In this document: positions 1 to 8,313 of the stretch, one piece after another
Position numbering within the stretch: the first letter of the stretch is position 1
Layout: the number at the start of each line of letters is the position of its first letter
Assembly: GCA_024275655.1 (NCBI GenBank)
Contig: JAJRYR010000063.1
Span: 1-47,719 of the forward strand
Length of the DNA: 47,719 nucleotides
Origin: an archaeon
GTDB lineage: Archaea; B1Sed10-29; WALL01; WAMD01
Reading direction: 5' to 3'
Translations under genes and position numbers: made by a program
The notes under the pieces: generated by a model
What the model was told of the DNA's origin: nothing
Database searches by the model: none
The model's input: the letters and a program-made list of their open reading frames with translations, nothing else

Positions 1-49
1 GTTTTCTCCAGCGAACGATATTCCCTTATTTTGTTCGATGTAACGAACA

Positions 50-478
50 TCATTCTATTTGTAGTTCTTCAACTTTCTTTGGCAAATTTTTTATGTATTC
101 GGGGGTCACATCGTAGTAGGCCAACTGATCAGCTTTGTACATGCCTAAAAGGTACTCTGCCCTCTCCTTTGCAATTTCAAGTAAAGCATTTTTTATCAAT
201 CTGAGTTCTGGCTCAGGACCCAGGAACACCACTTCCCCATCCTGGAACCTAAAATAGCCAGAGGAGACTTCGGGTTCCTTTGGTTTGATCTCCACCTTAA
301 TAACCTTGCCATTCATCTTTATGTAAGCATTTTTCCCATCAGAATAAGTTTGAATTTCCCGAAAGGCAAGGACATTCTTCACCCTGGCTAGTAGGGAGTC
401 AACCACCTTGTTTAGCTTTCTGCCACCTATAACTGCCAGAGCCCTAACTAGTTTTCCAGGTATTGCCAGTTTTGCCAT
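50..478 (-). CDS. Hypothetical protein, 142 aa
   Basis: I do not recognise a family. The N-terminus is basic and helical (MAKLAIPGKLVRALAV), followed by a probable beta-rich stretch (residues about 38-85, alternating Lys/Ile/Val with YFRFQDGEVVF) and a helical, charged C-terminus. No signal peptide, membrane span or metal motif is visible, so it is probably a small cytoplasmic protein. It starts with ATG and lies divergently from the TauE/SafE-like gene, with about 70 bp between them. That gap contains the AT-rich stretch ctataaatatttg near 500, a likely TATA region. The ORF is clean and archaeal in composition, so I believe it is real, but no function can be given. Confidence 0.6.
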   Translation of the reverse strand: MAKLAIPGKLVRALAVIGGRKLNKVVDSLLARVKNVLAFREIQTYSDGKNAYIKMNGKVIKVEIKPKEPEVSSGYFRFQDGEVVFLGPEPELRLIKNALLEIAKERAEYLLGMYKADQLAYYDVTPEYIKNLPKKVEELQIE

Positions 479-549
479 GCTTCATTTAACAGGGTAATTC
501 TATAAATATTTGTACTTGCTAATGAAATTGTGCTGTAGAGGTGAAAGGA

Positions 550-909
550 ATGTTGGAGCTGCTCATGTACGTGTTGGTTGGGCTTGTTGCGGGGGTAATT
601 AGTGGTTTGATAGGTATTGGAGGAGGTATAATAATTGTGCCAGCATTGATTTTCTTGTTTGGCATGTCCCAGCATCAGGCCCAGGGAACCAGTCTAGCGA
701 TGCTTCTCCCTCCAATAGGTGCCTTGGCTGTCTGGAGCTATTGGAAAGCAGGGTACATAAACTGGACCGTTGCACTTGTGGCTGCCTTAGGATTCTTTTT
801 TGGTGGTTACATAGGTGCGAGTTTTGCTAATGGTGTTTCTGATCAGATCCTCAGAAGGATATTTGGGGTTGCGCTTTTGTTGATTGCCATATACATGATA
901 GTCAGGTGA
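550..909 (+). CDS. TauE/SafE (TSUP) family permease, half-length
   Basis: Small integral membrane protein of about 119 residues with four predicted helices. It carries the TSUP signature near the N-terminus (GLIGIGGGIIIVPALIF, then QGTSLAMLLPP). Full-length members, which export sulfite, sulfonates or other organic anions, have two such halves in about 250 residues. This protein has only one, so it may work as a dimer. The ORF track begins at a GTG at 541, but that GTG lies inside the Shine-Dalgarno sequence gaggtga, and the ATG at 550 is correctly spaced. No neighbouring sulfur gene points to a substrate. Family call is fairly sure; substrate unknown. Confidence 0.75.
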   Translation: MLELLMYVLVGLVAGVISGLIGIGGGIIIVPALIFLFGMSQHQAQGTSLAMLLPPIGALAVWSYWKAGYINWTVALVAALGFFFGGYIGASFANGVSDQILRRIFGVALLLIAIYMIVR

Positions 910-962
910 TTCTTTTAATTTAGAAGGAGTGAATTAAAGAAGGGATTGGAGGGGTTATGGGT

Positions 963-2591
963 TTAGTCAAACTCTTCCCCACCAGGCATGTTGTTCTCGC
1001 TTCCACTGGATTTCTTGCTGGCCGCTATTATGTCGTCAATTCTCAAGATCATCTCTGCAGCTTCACTTGCAGAGGATATTGCTTGTTTCTTTACTCTCAT
1101 TGGTTCTAGAACATTGCCTTCCTTCATGTCTGCGATCTTCCCTTCAAATACATCTATTCCTAGGTGTGGGTTTTTCTCCTTTTCCTGCTTTGCCCTCAGT
1201 TCCACCAGCGTGTCAATTGGATCCATTCCAGCGCTTTCTGCTAGTGTGGTTGGGATTATCTCTAGAGCATTAGCGAATGCCTCTATTGCTAGTTGCTCTC
1301 TTCCTCCAACTGTTTTTGCATAGTCTCTTAGTTTCAATGCCAAGGCCACCTCTGGTGAACCTCCACCAGTGACAATCTTTCCATCTTCCATTGCACTGGA
1401 GACAACACCTATTGCATCGTTCAATGCTCTCTCTGCCTCATCCACCACGTGTTCTGTTCCTCCTCTCACCAAGATTGTGACTGCCTTTGGATCCTTGCAG
1501 TTCTCTACAAACACCATGTTCTCTCCGGAGATCTTTCTCTCCTCAACCTTCCCTGCGTATCCTAGGTCCTTTTCGCTTAGGTCCTTTATGCTGGTCACGA
1601 TTGTTGCTCCAGTGGCCTTTGCCAGCTTCTCCATGTCAGACTTTTTCACTCTTCTTACTGCTAGTATTCCTTCCTTTGCTAGGAAGTGCTGGGCCAGGTC
1701 ATCTATTCCTTTCTGGCAGAACACCACATTTGCCCCACTGGCCTTTATCTTGTCTACCATTTCTCTTAGCATTTTCTCTTCCTGGTCAAGGAAAGCCTGC
1801 AGCTGCTCTGGGCTGGTGATCCTTATCTCGGCGTCTGTTTCTGTCTCCTTGACCTCAATGGGTGCATTAATCAGAGCTATCTTTGCATCCTTAACAACTC
1901 TAGGCATTCCAGGATGCACTCTCTCCTTGTCGATTATTATACCGTTTATTAGCTCAGTGTCCTCAAGGTCTCCTCCCTGCTTCTTTTCAATCTTTATGTA
2001 ATCTGTGTCAATTATGGTCTTGCCATTCTCAGTCTCTGCCACCTGCTTCACTGCCTTAACCACGATCTCTGCCAGTTTCTCTCTAGCCTCCTCTACACCT
2101 TTACCAGTCATTGATGTGATTGCTAGCTTCTTCAAGGTCTCCTCGTCATCTGGCTTGACGTCCATTGCAATTCCATCCAAAAGCTCAACAGCCTTTTCGG
2201 CTGCCATCCTGTAACCCTTTATTATCACGGTTGGGTGGATCTTCTTGTCCAGTAGTTCCTCTGCCTTTCCTAGTAGCTCTCCTGCAATGACCACTGCTGT
2301 TGTGGTTCCATCTCCAACTTCCTTGTCCTGGGTCTTTGCAATCTCAACCATCATCTTTGCTGCTGGGTGTTCAACATTCATTTCCTCTAGAATTGTGGCC
2401 CCATCGTTTGTGACCACGATATCCCCTAGTTCGTCCACCAGCATCTTATCCATTCCTTTTGGACCTAGGGTTGATTTGACTGCATTAGCAACCGCTCTAG
2501 CAACCATAATATTCACTCTTTGGGCGTCTCGCCCAACAACCCTTTGGGTTCCTTCAGGCAATATCAATACTGGTTGTCCACTTAGCTGCAT
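963..2591 (-). CDS. thsA: Thermosome subunit (group II chaperonin)
   Basis: Group II chaperonin of 542 residues, the normal length. It forms an ATP-driven double-ring folding chamber in the cytoplasm. Diagnostic sequences are present in order: [11 protein letters not shown] near residue 42, the nucleotide-binding segment VTNDGATIL, the GDGTTTAVV motif near residue 93, and [12 protein letters not shown] in the C-terminal equatorial domain. The tail is [10 protein letters not shown], so the usual Gly-Gly-Met repeat is reduced to one copy. ATG start with a strong ribosome site (ggagggtgatg) just upstream; a TATA box lies about 80 bp upstream. Monocistronic, as is usual for this abundant heat-inducible protein. 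Only one subunit gene is in the window. Confidence 0.98.
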   Translation of the reverse strand: MQLSGQPVLILPEGTQRVVGRDAQRVNIMVARAVANAVKSTLGPKGMDKMLVDELGDIVVTNDGATILEEMNVEHPAAKMMVEIAKTQDKEVGDGTTTAVVIAGELLGKAEELLDKKIHPTVIIKGYRMAAEKAVELLDGIAMDVKPDDEETLKKLAITSMTGKGVEEAREKLAEIVVKAVKQVAETENGKTIIDTDYIKIEKKQGGDLEDTELINGIIIDKERVHPGMPRVVKDAKIALINAPIEVKETETDAEIRITSPEQLQAFLDQEEKMLREMVDKIKASGANVVFCQKGIDDLAQHFLAKEGILAVRRVKKSDMEKLAKATGATIVTSIKDLSEKDLGYAGKVEERKISGENMVFVENCKDPKAVTILVRGGTEHVVDEAERALNDAIGVVSSAMEDGKIVTGGGSPEVALALKLRDYAKTVGGREQLAIEAFANALEIIPTTLAESAGMDPIDTLVELRAKQEKEKNPHLGIDVFEGKIADMKEGNVLEPMRVKKQAISSASEAAEMILRIDDIIAASKKSSGSENNMPGGEEFD

Positions 2592-2670
2592 TTCTCATCA
2601 CCCTCCTGAAATTATATTTTTAATATGAGCCAGTATAGAACCAGCTGTATTTCTGTTCTAGCTTAAGGGT

Positions 2671-2678
2671 TTTATAAA
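2671..2678 (-). promoter_or_regulatory. TATA box of the thermosome gene
   Basis: The sequence tttataaa lies about 80 bp upstream of the thermosome ATG in an AT-rich gap. Initiation about 25 bp downstream would leave a leader of roughly 55 nt containing the strong Shine-Dalgarno site. Position inferred from the archaeal TATA consensus only. Confidence 0.5.
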
Positions 2679-2712
2679 TGTAAAAAATTAGTGGATATCC
2701 ACTTAACAAGTA

Positions 2713-3150
2713 TCACCCTTTCTTTTTCTTCACCTTCTCTACTAGAACCTTTATTCGTGGGTACATCTCCACCATTCCGCCTAGCCGTATTTCGTGTTCT
2801 TTCCCAGGTTTGAGTTCGTGCTCATCACCTGTTATCAAAGGTTTTCCCTCTACAACGTTGGATCCCTTGGAAATTAGAACTAGCTTTCCACCTTTATGGA
2901 TTATTTCTACTCCCCTGACTGACTCAGGTATCGGTACAGAGGGGAGATTGTGAATGGTGTCTCCGTGAGAAACAGCTAGGTTCGTCTTAGAGCTAGATCT
3001 TTCAATTTTTATGCGCTCTTCAGGGAGTAGGTCGATGGTAATACGTTTCTCGTGTCTTTTTCCAAAAACGTCCACAATTGAGGATATCTTAACTCTAAGG
3101 AGAGTTTCATGTTTTTTCCTTCTAGATCTCCTGCCAGGCATTTCAACCAC
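2713..3150 (-). CDS. Hypothetical basic protein, about 145 aa
   Basis: No family recognised. The protein opens with a strongly basic segment (MPGRRSRRKKHE), continues as a probable beta-rich domain (VKISSIVDVFGKRHEKRITIDL; GGKLVLISKGSNVV) and ends in a Lys-rich tail (VEKVKKKKG). Basic tails at both ends suggest nucleic-acid contact, but that is inference. The start may be the GTG at 3150 or the in-frame ATG at 3141. The former fits a leaderless transcript from the AT-rich box around 3171-3180. It is divergent from the hydrogenase endopeptidase gene and upstream of, but separately promoted from, the thermosome gene. Confidence 0.6.
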   Translation of the reverse strand: MVEMPGRRSRRKKHETLLRVKISSIVDVFGKRHEKRITIDLLPEERIKIERSSSKTNLAVSHGDTIHNLPSVPIPESVRGVEIIHKGGKLVLISKGSNVVEGKPLITGDEHELKPGKEHEIRLGGMVEMYPRIKVLVEKVKKKKG

Positions 3151-3204
3151 AGTAATTTAAGGGTTGCGCACTAATTTAAAGTTAGTCCTACATAAACCTC
3201 GTTA

Positions 3205-3612
3205 ATGATACTTGTGTTGGGATTGGGGAACGATCTTTCTAGGATGGACAGCCTAGGCACAGAGATAGTAAAGGAATTGGAAAACCGATCTACAAAAGAT
3301 GTAGTTTATCTATCTTGTGGTTCTGCACCGGAAAACTTTGTATCCAAGTGTCTAGACCAACGCGTTGAAAAGCTCATTGTGGTGGATGTTGGAGAGTTCG
3401 GTGGGAGAGCTGGAGATGTAAAGATTTTTACAGAGATCATTGAGGCTGGAGTGCAATCCACTCACAAGCCCAAACTTTCTCATCTAGTTAAGCTACTTGA
3501 TCCAGAAGAAGTGTATTTCGTTCTGATCCAGAGGGGTTCTTTACTATCTCAGGTGAAAGAAAAGGTTTTCCGGGTCCTGGATGATCTAGTCCACCAGTCT
3601 CCAACTTACTAG
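3205..3612 (+). CDS. [NiFe]-hydrogenase maturation endopeptidase (HycI/HyaD family)
   Basis: These proteases remove the C-terminal peptide of the hydrogenase large subunit after nickel insertion. The N-terminal GLGNDLSRMDSLGTEIV matches the family start (G-x-GN-x5-D-x-x-G), with Asp where the first nickel ligand usually lies. VVDVGEFGG supplies the second acidic ligand and the STHKPKLSHL segment a histidine for the third. At 135 residues it is slightly shorter than usual. It starts at ATG 3205 and ends exactly where the convergent hypA ends, with no intervening base. Its place beside the hydrogenase subunits supports the call. The usual paired acidic residues (GDDG) are reduced to MDSLG. Confidence 0.85.
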   Translation: MILVLGLGNDLSRMDSLGTEIVKELENRSTKDVVYLSCGSAPENFVSKCLDQRVEKLIVVDVGEFGGRAGDVKIFTEIIEAGVQSTHKPKLSHLVKLLDPEEVYFVLIQRGSLLSQVKEKVFRVLDDLVHQSPTY

Positions 3613-3957
3613 TTACTCAACCCGGGCTTCAGCTTCTGTTCCACTGATTATTCCAGCCTTTTTCCCGCACTTTGGACATGTCCAGTCTATCGGGATCACG
3701 TGCAGGTGCGGGACAGAATCTATTTCTCCCTTGAATCCGCAGTGGGGACATTCAATTACCAGGGGGATCTCGTAAAACTCTATCTCCAGGTTTTCATATT
3801 CGGTCCCCTTTGCCAACTGTTTGAACAGTGAGATAAAGGTTTCCCTGGGCACGCTCCTGGCTTTTCCCATCTTTACCACTAGTTTGTGTACTGGTCCTTT
3901 ACTTCCCTCTTGAACAACTAGATCAAAGGCCTTCTTTACGATTCCCCATTCATGCAT
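3613..3957 (-). CDS. hypA: Hydrogenase nickel incorporation protein HypA
   Basis: Delivers nickel to the [NiFe]-hydrogenase large subunit with HypB. The 114-residue length is typical. The N-terminus is MHEWGIVKKAF, giving the essential His2 nickel ligand, and the zinc site is made of CPHCG near residue 70 and CPKCG near residue 94. It is the last gene of the minus-strand hydrogenase cluster, overlapping the small-subunit gene by 8 nt, so translation is probably coupled. HypB-F are not in the window and must be elsewhere if the enzyme is functional. Confidence 0.95.
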   Translation of the reverse strand: MHEWGIVKKAFDLVVQEGSKGPVHKLVVKMGKARSVPRETFISLFKQLAKGTEYENLEIEFYEIPLVIECPHCGFKGEIDSVPHLHVIPIDWTCPKCGKKAGIISGTEAEARVE

Positions 3958-4354
3958 TTCTTTTCCTCCTCGTTTGAAGAAGGTTCAACGCTTTTTCCAG
4001 GCTGGCCCGTATAAATGGAGGTTTAGGTGGACACCCTGGAACGGTTATATCCACTGCAACCCACTTGTTTAAAGGAGCATTGCTGGTTTCTTTAAACACA
4101 TTCCCAGTGATTGGGCAAATACCCATGGCGATTATTACTGGTTTGTTTTTCATTTTGTCTACTTCATGAATGATTTGTTTAAACTCTTCCAAGAAATTGT
4201 TGGTTATTGTTCCAGTGAACACCAGGATGTCTGCGGTTTTGAATTCCTGATCACTGACTAGTTCGATCCCTAGATCACAGACGCTTAGCACGCTCGCAAT
4301 TTCCATTTCACATCCTGAGCAACTTCCAGTATCAATGACTGCTAGCCTGGCCAT
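3950..4354 (-). CDS. [NiFe]-hydrogenase small subunit, NuoB/EchC-like
   Basis: Carries the proximal [4Fe-4S] cluster next to the Ni-Fe site. At 134 residues it is the compact NuoB-like form found in group 4 (energy-converting) hydrogenases, without N-terminal signal or extra clusters. Four cysteines can be assigned: Cys13 and Cys16 in DTGSCSGCEMEI, one in GICPITG near residue 79 and one in VPGCPPKPPF near residue 109. The gene overlaps the large-subunit gene by 23 nt and hypA by 8 nt, so the three are one transcript. No ferredoxin-like or membrane subunit follows, which is unusual for this type. Confidence 0.87.
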   Translation of the reverse strand: MARLAVIDTGSCSGCEMEIASVLSVCDLGIELVSDQEFKTADILVFTGTITNNFLEEFKQIIHEVDKMKNKPVIIAMGICPITGNVFKETSNAPLNKWVAVDITVPGCPPKPPFIRASLEKALNLLQTRRKRNA

Positions 4355-5435
4355 ATATCCACTCCCTACCGTTTTCCACGACTATTATCCTTTCCGCACA
4401 TGTGTAGCAAGGATCTATTGTTAAGAATGTCGGACTCAACTGTTCCAGTTCCAAGCCCACCAGGAGCTTTGGAAGTATGGATAGGTTCCTGTTGGTTGGT
4501 GTGGTAATTTCCAAGTTCGTTATCACATCTTCCCTCACTTCAACCACATGTGTGTTTACTCCCCTGGGCGCTTCGCACGTGCCAGTCCTTTTCCCAGTTA
4601 GACTGGAAACCCTTTCCCTTACGTTCCCTGGTGGCAACGCCCTAACAGCCTCTTCTATCAAATCTACACTGTGAAGTACCTCATCCATTCTTACCTTCAG
4701 CCTTTCTAGGGAATCCCCCTTCGTTCCCAGGATTTCACTGAAACCCAAATCTCTATATGCAAAATAGCCAGTCAATCTCTCGTCGCAGGAAACCCCACTC
4801 GCTCTGGCCAGAGGACCAACTAGACCGTATTCTTCCACGTCCTTCTTACTAATCCTAGCTAGTCCCTCCAATTTGCCTACGAGGTTTTCGTTCGCCAGCA
4901 TGCCTTCAAACAGTGGGGAGACTGCATCTCTGAACTCCTTCATAGACCTTGCAATTTGATTCCTATCGTTTTCTGTGAGATCAAATACAACCCCCCCAAC
5001 GGTCTGCACATTTGGATGGATTCTTAAACCTCTAGTTTTCTCCAGTAGGTTTAGGATGATCTCTCTTGCCTTGTACATGGGTTTGAAATCCAGCCCCACA
5101 TCCTCAGCTACAAGGGCAAACCAAAGGGTGTGACTGGTTATTCTTTCCATCTCTGAGTATATCACTCGGATATAGTTTGCTCTCCTGGGAGCTGATACGC
5201 CTGCAATGCCTTCCAGGGCCCTAACAAACGCATTTGTGTGTGCTAAACTACAAATACCGCAAATTCTCTCCACTAGGGGAAGGGCCTGTTGCCAAGTTTT
5301 CCCTTTGCACAAGTCTTCTATGTCTCTCCTCCTATGTTCCAGGTTGGTTTCTACCTTTTCAATCTTCTTATCCTCCCCCAACCAAACCTTCACGGTTTTA
5401 TAATCTTCTAGTAAAGAGAAAAAAGGTTTTACCAT
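4332..5435 (-). CDS. [NiFe]-hydrogenase large (catalytic) subunit, group 4-like
   Basis: Catalytic subunit of a [NiFe] hydrogenase. Both metal-binding motifs are intact: L1 ERICGICSLAH (Cys59, Cys62, His66) and L2 DPCYTCAER (Cys343, Cys346). The segment from RANYIRVIYSEMERITSHTLWFA through RIHPNVQTVGGV and GPLARASGVSCD resembles EchE/MbhL/NuoD-type group 4 subunits rather than group 1-3 enzymes. The 18 residues after Arg349 form the peptide normally removed by the endopeptidase. At 367 residues it is near the short end of the family. ATG start with ribosome site aggtgaga; the MTA phosphorylase gene ends 8 bp upstream. The reaction is H2 oxidation or proton reduction, with an unknown electron partner. 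Confidence 0.9.
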   Translation of the reverse strand: MVKPFFSLLEDYKTVKVWLGEDKKIEKVETNLEHRRRDIEDLCKGKTWQQALPLVERICGICSLAHTNAFVRALEGIAGVSAPRRANYIRVIYSEMERITSHTLWFALVAEDVGLDFKPMYKAREIILNLLEKTRGLRIHPNVQTVGGVVFDLTENDRNQIARSMKEFRDAVSPLFEGMLANENLVGKLEGLARISKKDVEEYGLVGPLARASGVSCDERLTGYFAYRDLGFSEILGTKGDSLERLKVRMDEVLHSVDLIEEAVRALPPGNVRERVSSLTGKRTGTCEAPRGVNTHVVEVREDVITNLEITTPTNRNLSILPKLLVGLELEQLSPTFLTIDPCYTCAERIIVVENGREWIYGQASSH

Positions 5436-5443
5436 TCTCTCAC

Positions 5444-6217
5444 CTATACTCCAGCATTTTCCAATGATTTACTGCATGGGCAATCGCGTTTCTCTGGTAT
5501 TCTGGGCACTGCCAATTTTAGCAAGGCCTTCACGTTGTCTATGTTCTTGGCCATGGTCTCTAGAACTTCCTTTGTATCCACTGGTTTGTCTGCCCATACA
5601 TCATAGTCTGTAACCATGGATATGTTTGCGTAGCAAATCTCTAGTTCTCTTGCCAGGTTTATTTCTGGAACTAGGGTCATTCCAATTATATCTGCGAATT
5701 GTCTGAACATCCTAGACTCTGCCCTAGTTGAGAATCTGGGACCTTCTATACAAATGTAAGTACCAGTCTCCTTGAACTGCAGTCCTAGCTCTCTGGCAGA
5801 ATCGATTAACACCTTCCTAATCTCTGGACAGAATGGATCTGCAAAGCCCACGTGGTAGACCTTGCCACCATCGTAGAATGTGTAGTCTCTCTTTTTTGTG
5901 AAGTCGATGAACTGATCTACGAACACAATATCTCCAGGTTTATACTCTTCCTGCAGTGAACCCACGGCATTCACTCCAATTATTCTCTCCACTCCCAGCT
6001 CGTGTAAAGCCCATATATTTGCCCTATAATTTACCTTGTGTGGAGGGATGGTATGTCCTATTCCGTGTCTAGGTATAAACGCAACCTCCACACCCTCAAG
6101 CTTTCCTACTTGAGCAGGTGCGGAGGGAGACCCATAGGGGGTGGCAATCTTAACTTCTCTTGGATCCTCCAATAATTCATAAAATCCGGACCCTCCAATT
6201 ATCCCAATTTTTACCAT
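5444..6217 (-). CDS. mtnP: S-methyl-5'-thioadenosine phosphorylase
   Basis: Cleaves methylthioadenosine with phosphate to adenine and methylthioribose-1-phosphate, in purine and methionine salvage. The 257 residues show the family signatures GGSGFYELL at the N-terminus, [44 protein letters not shown] and GMTLVPE. The C-terminus has a Cys-x-Cys pair (Cys246, Cys248) like that of heat-stable homologues such as the Pyrococcus enzyme, consistent with a hot habitat. It starts at ATG with ribosome site gaggtgat, 10 bp after the PRTase gene. Its product adenine or a related base may feed that neighbour, so the two look like a salvage operon. Confidence 0.96.
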   Translation of the reverse strand: MVKIGIIGGSGFYELLEDPREVKIATPYGSPSAPAQVGKLEGVEVAFIPRHGIGHTIPPHKVNYRANIWALHELGVERIIGVNAVGSLQEEYKPGDIVFVDQFIDFTKKRDYTFYDGGKVYHVGFADPFCPEIRKVLIDSARELGLQFKETGTYICIEGPRFSTRAESRMFRQFADIIGMTLVPEINLARELEICYANISMVTDYDVWADKPVDTKEVLETMAKNIDNVKALLKLAVPRIPEKRDCPCSKSLENAGV

Positions 6218-6227
6218 TATATCACCT

Positions 6228-6899
6228 CTACCTCACCAGCCTTGTTAAGTAATACATTTCTTTGCCTTCTACTTGCTTAACTCCAACAACATCTCTGTCA
6301 GCCAGGTCCCCCAGGGCTTCCCTGACGTCTGAGATTGGGACATCAACCCCATGCTCCCTGTGGAAGTACTCTACGATTTCTCCTGGAGACATTTCCTTGG
6401 ATTCCAGCATTTTCTGGATTAGGTTTGCAAGGTCCTCCCAGTAGTTCCAGGGGAATATCATCCATGCCCACTCGGTTTCTCTTCCGTAGTAATCTGGTGT
6501 ATACTTTGATGCCACTATGTGTAGAAGAGTTGCCGTTCTAACTTCGCTGGGATTTCCAGCCTCTAACACATGTTTCCTAGCTAATTCTAGGCTTTGGCCG
6601 GTATCGGTTATGTCATCGGCAACCAAGACTTTCTTTCCTTCCAAATTCACATTCAGACCCTGGTGCAGTTTTGCGCCTTCCTGGTCCTTCTCTGCTGTTA
6701 TCCCCCAGTGACCAACCTTTATTGAATATAGATCCTTGACCCCCAGGAGATCGCATAGAACTCTTGCGTGGAACCAACCGCCCCTTGCAACTCCAACTAT
6801 TGCGTCGGGTTGAAAACCAGATGCCTTTACTTTTCTTGCAGTTTCCTTGGCCAATTCGTACACATCGTCCCAGGATAGGATTTTACATCTTATGCCCAT
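6228..6899 (-). CDS. Purine-type phosphoribosyltransferase with C-terminal winged helix
   Basis: Type I PRTase that probably attaches PRPP-derived ribose phosphate to a purine base. [16 protein letters not shown] near residue 33 is the beta-1 loop and [13 protein letters not shown] near residue 91 is the PRPP-binding motif. The segment [13 protein letters not shown] closes the catalytic domain as in archaeal xanthine/guanine PRTases. The last 60 residues ([19 protein letters not shown] through [18 protein letters not shown]) look like a winged helix, which could make it ligand-responsive or DNA-binding. It lies immediately upstream of MTA phosphorylase on the same strand. Base specificity cannot be read from sequence. 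Confidence 0.88.
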   Translation of the reverse strand: MGIRCKILSWDDVYELAKETARKVKASGFQPDAIVGVARGGWFHARVLCDLLGVKDLYSIKVGHWGITAEKDQEGAKLHQGLNVNLEGKKVLVADDITDTGQSLELARKHVLEAGNPSEVRTATLLHIVASKYTPDYYGRETEWAWMIFPWNYWEDLANLIQKMLESKEMSPGEIVEYFHREHGVDVPISDVREALGDLADRDVVGVKQVEGKEMYYLTRLVR

Positions 6900-6954
6900 C
6901 TACCCCACCAGGATAATTTAGTTTGCTGATATTATTTAGGTTTTCCCTGTAAAA

Positions 6955-8007
6955 TTATGCTTTGATTATCTTGTAAGATGCTCTTTTCAATCTGTTCATT
7001 ATAGCTAGGCCCAGCCCAACACTTTCGATCCCTTCTGCAATTATTATATCTACATCCTCTTCGTCAAATTCCCTTAAGGTTTTGAACAGGTTTCTGGCAA
7101 TCGTTTCGAAGTCATTTCCTATGATCTTCGTTACGTCCGCACCATATCTCTGTCTCATATCAGTAACCATCACTCCGATCTTCTTCCCCTCTCTTTTGTA
7201 TTTTGTGATGAGCTCTCGGATTTTTTCATTGACTTTTTCTGTGTTGCCCTCAACAACTATTACGTCAGCGTTAGGAGCGTAGTGCCTGTATTTCATCCCA
7301 GGTGATTTAACAATGGTCTTTACTTTCCTTCCTTCAACAGCAGGGTGCACCTGGACTTCTCCCAGGAGTCTTTCTAGGTCTTCCGGAGTGATTCCTCCAG
7401 GTCTCAGTATTGTTGGTGGATCCACAGTCAAATCCAGAACAGTAGATTCCAAGCCAATTTGTGTTTCGCCAGCATCTATGATTACATCTATCTTTCCATA
7501 CAAATCGCGTATTACATGTTCTCCAGATGTGGGGCTGGGTTTACCAGAGAGATTTGCTGAGGGAGCAGCTACAGGTACTTTGGACTCTTCTATCAGTGTT
7601 AGGGCGATTTTGTGGGCAGGCATTCTAATGGCCACAGTATCTAGGCCACCAGTGGTGGTGCTGGGAACTATCTCAGATTTCTTTAGAATGAGTGTTAGGG
7701 GACCCGGCCAGAAAGCGTCCATCAATTCTTCTGCTTCCTTTGGAACTTCGCTTGCCAGCTTGTATACCTCTGCCTTACTAGCTATATGGACTATTAGGGG
7801 ATTATCAGCAGGTCTTACCTTTACTTCGAATATTTTCTTCACAGCTTTACTGTCCAGAGCATTAGCCCCCAGTCCGTAGACGGTTTCTGTGGGGAATGCC
7901 ACCAATCCTCCTTTTCTCAGGACTTCTGCAGCTATCTTGATCTTTGACCTCATCTTCTCGTCTTCCCAGGAATCCTGTGGGCCCAATGTTATAACTAGGG
8001 TTTGCAT
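6955..8007 (-). CDS. Sua5-type L-threonylcarbamoyladenylate synthase
   Basis: Makes threonylcarbamoyl-AMP from threonine, bicarbonate and ATP for the t6A37 modification of ANN-decoding tRNAs. The 350 residues contain the YrdC domain (GGLVAFPTETVYGLGANAL near residue 33; KVRPADNPLIVHI near 63; APSANLSGKPSPT near 148) and, after the linker KSPGMKYRHYAPN, the C-terminal Sua5 domain. That architecture distinguishes Sua5 from the short TsaC. ATG start at 8007. It is divergent from gar1 across an 80-bp gap, and its own promoter must lie in the AT-rich part of that gap. Confidence 0.95.
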   Translation of the reverse strand: MQTLVITLGPQDSWEDEKMRSKIKIAAEVLRKGGLVAFPTETVYGLGANALDSKAVKKIFEVKVRPADNPLIVHIASKAEVYKLASEVPKEAEELMDAFWPGPLTLILKKSEIVPSTTTGGLDTVAIRMPAHKIALTLIEESKVPVAAPSANLSGKPSPTSGEHVIRDLYGKIDVIIDAGETQIGLESTVLDLTVDPPTILRPGGITPEDLERLLGEVQVHPAVEGRKVKTIVKSPGMKYRHYAPNADVIVVEGNTEKVNEKIRELITKYKREGKKIGVMVTDMRQRYGADVTKIIGNDFETIARNLFKTLREFDEEDVDIIIAEGIESVGLGLAIMNRLKRASYKIIKA

Positions 8008-8055
8008 AGCAGTAAATAAAGAATAAAAAAGTTTAAAAAGGAAAACAGCGAAAAA

Positions 8056-8063
8056 TTTATAAA
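8056..8063 (+). promoter_or_regulatory. TATA box of the gar1-tfb operon
   Basis: The sequence tttataaa is centred about 28 bp before the gar1 ATG, the spacing expected for a leaderless archaeal transcript. The same AT-rich gap must also serve the divergent Sua5 gene. Confidence 0.6.
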
Positions 8064-8087
8064 GGTTTCTGTGAGAAGTGGGTTCTC

Positions 8088-8309
8088 ATGAGAGTGCTTG
8101 GGATTGCAGAGAATATATCAGCTTCTGGGAAGCTGATTGTGAGATGCTCAGGAAGAGTTCACCTAAGAATTGGCCAGAAAGTGTTTTTAAATGGAAAGGC
8201 CGTGGGGAAGGTGCACGATGTTGTGGGACCCGTTTCTAGGCCCTGGGTGTTGGTGGATGTGGGGGCGAACCCCCAGGCCCTTGTGGGCAAAGAGTTGTGC
8301 GTAAGGTGA
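8088..8309 (+). CDS. gar1: H/ACA RNP subunit Gar1
   Basis: Core protein of the H/ACA guide RNP that directs pseudouridylation of rRNA, where it contacts Cbf5. The 73 residues form the small beta-barrel Gar1 domain, recognised by [18 protein letters not shown] in its second half and the N-terminal [18 protein letters not shown] box is positioned for a leaderless transcript. The end of the gene contains aaggtgag, the ribosome site for the downstream tfb gene, which begins 4 bp after the stop. Gar1-TFB linkage is common in archaea. Confidence 0.92.
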   Translation: MRVLGIAENISASGKLIVRCSGRVHLRIGQKVFLNGKAVGKVHDVVGPVSRPWVLVDVGANPQALVGKELCVR

Positions 8310-8313
8310 GATT

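Noticed and set aside
1369-2001. 210-aa plus-strand ORF opposite the thermosome gene
   Set aside because: Ser/Leu-rich shadow of a highly expressed gene with biased codons; no family features.
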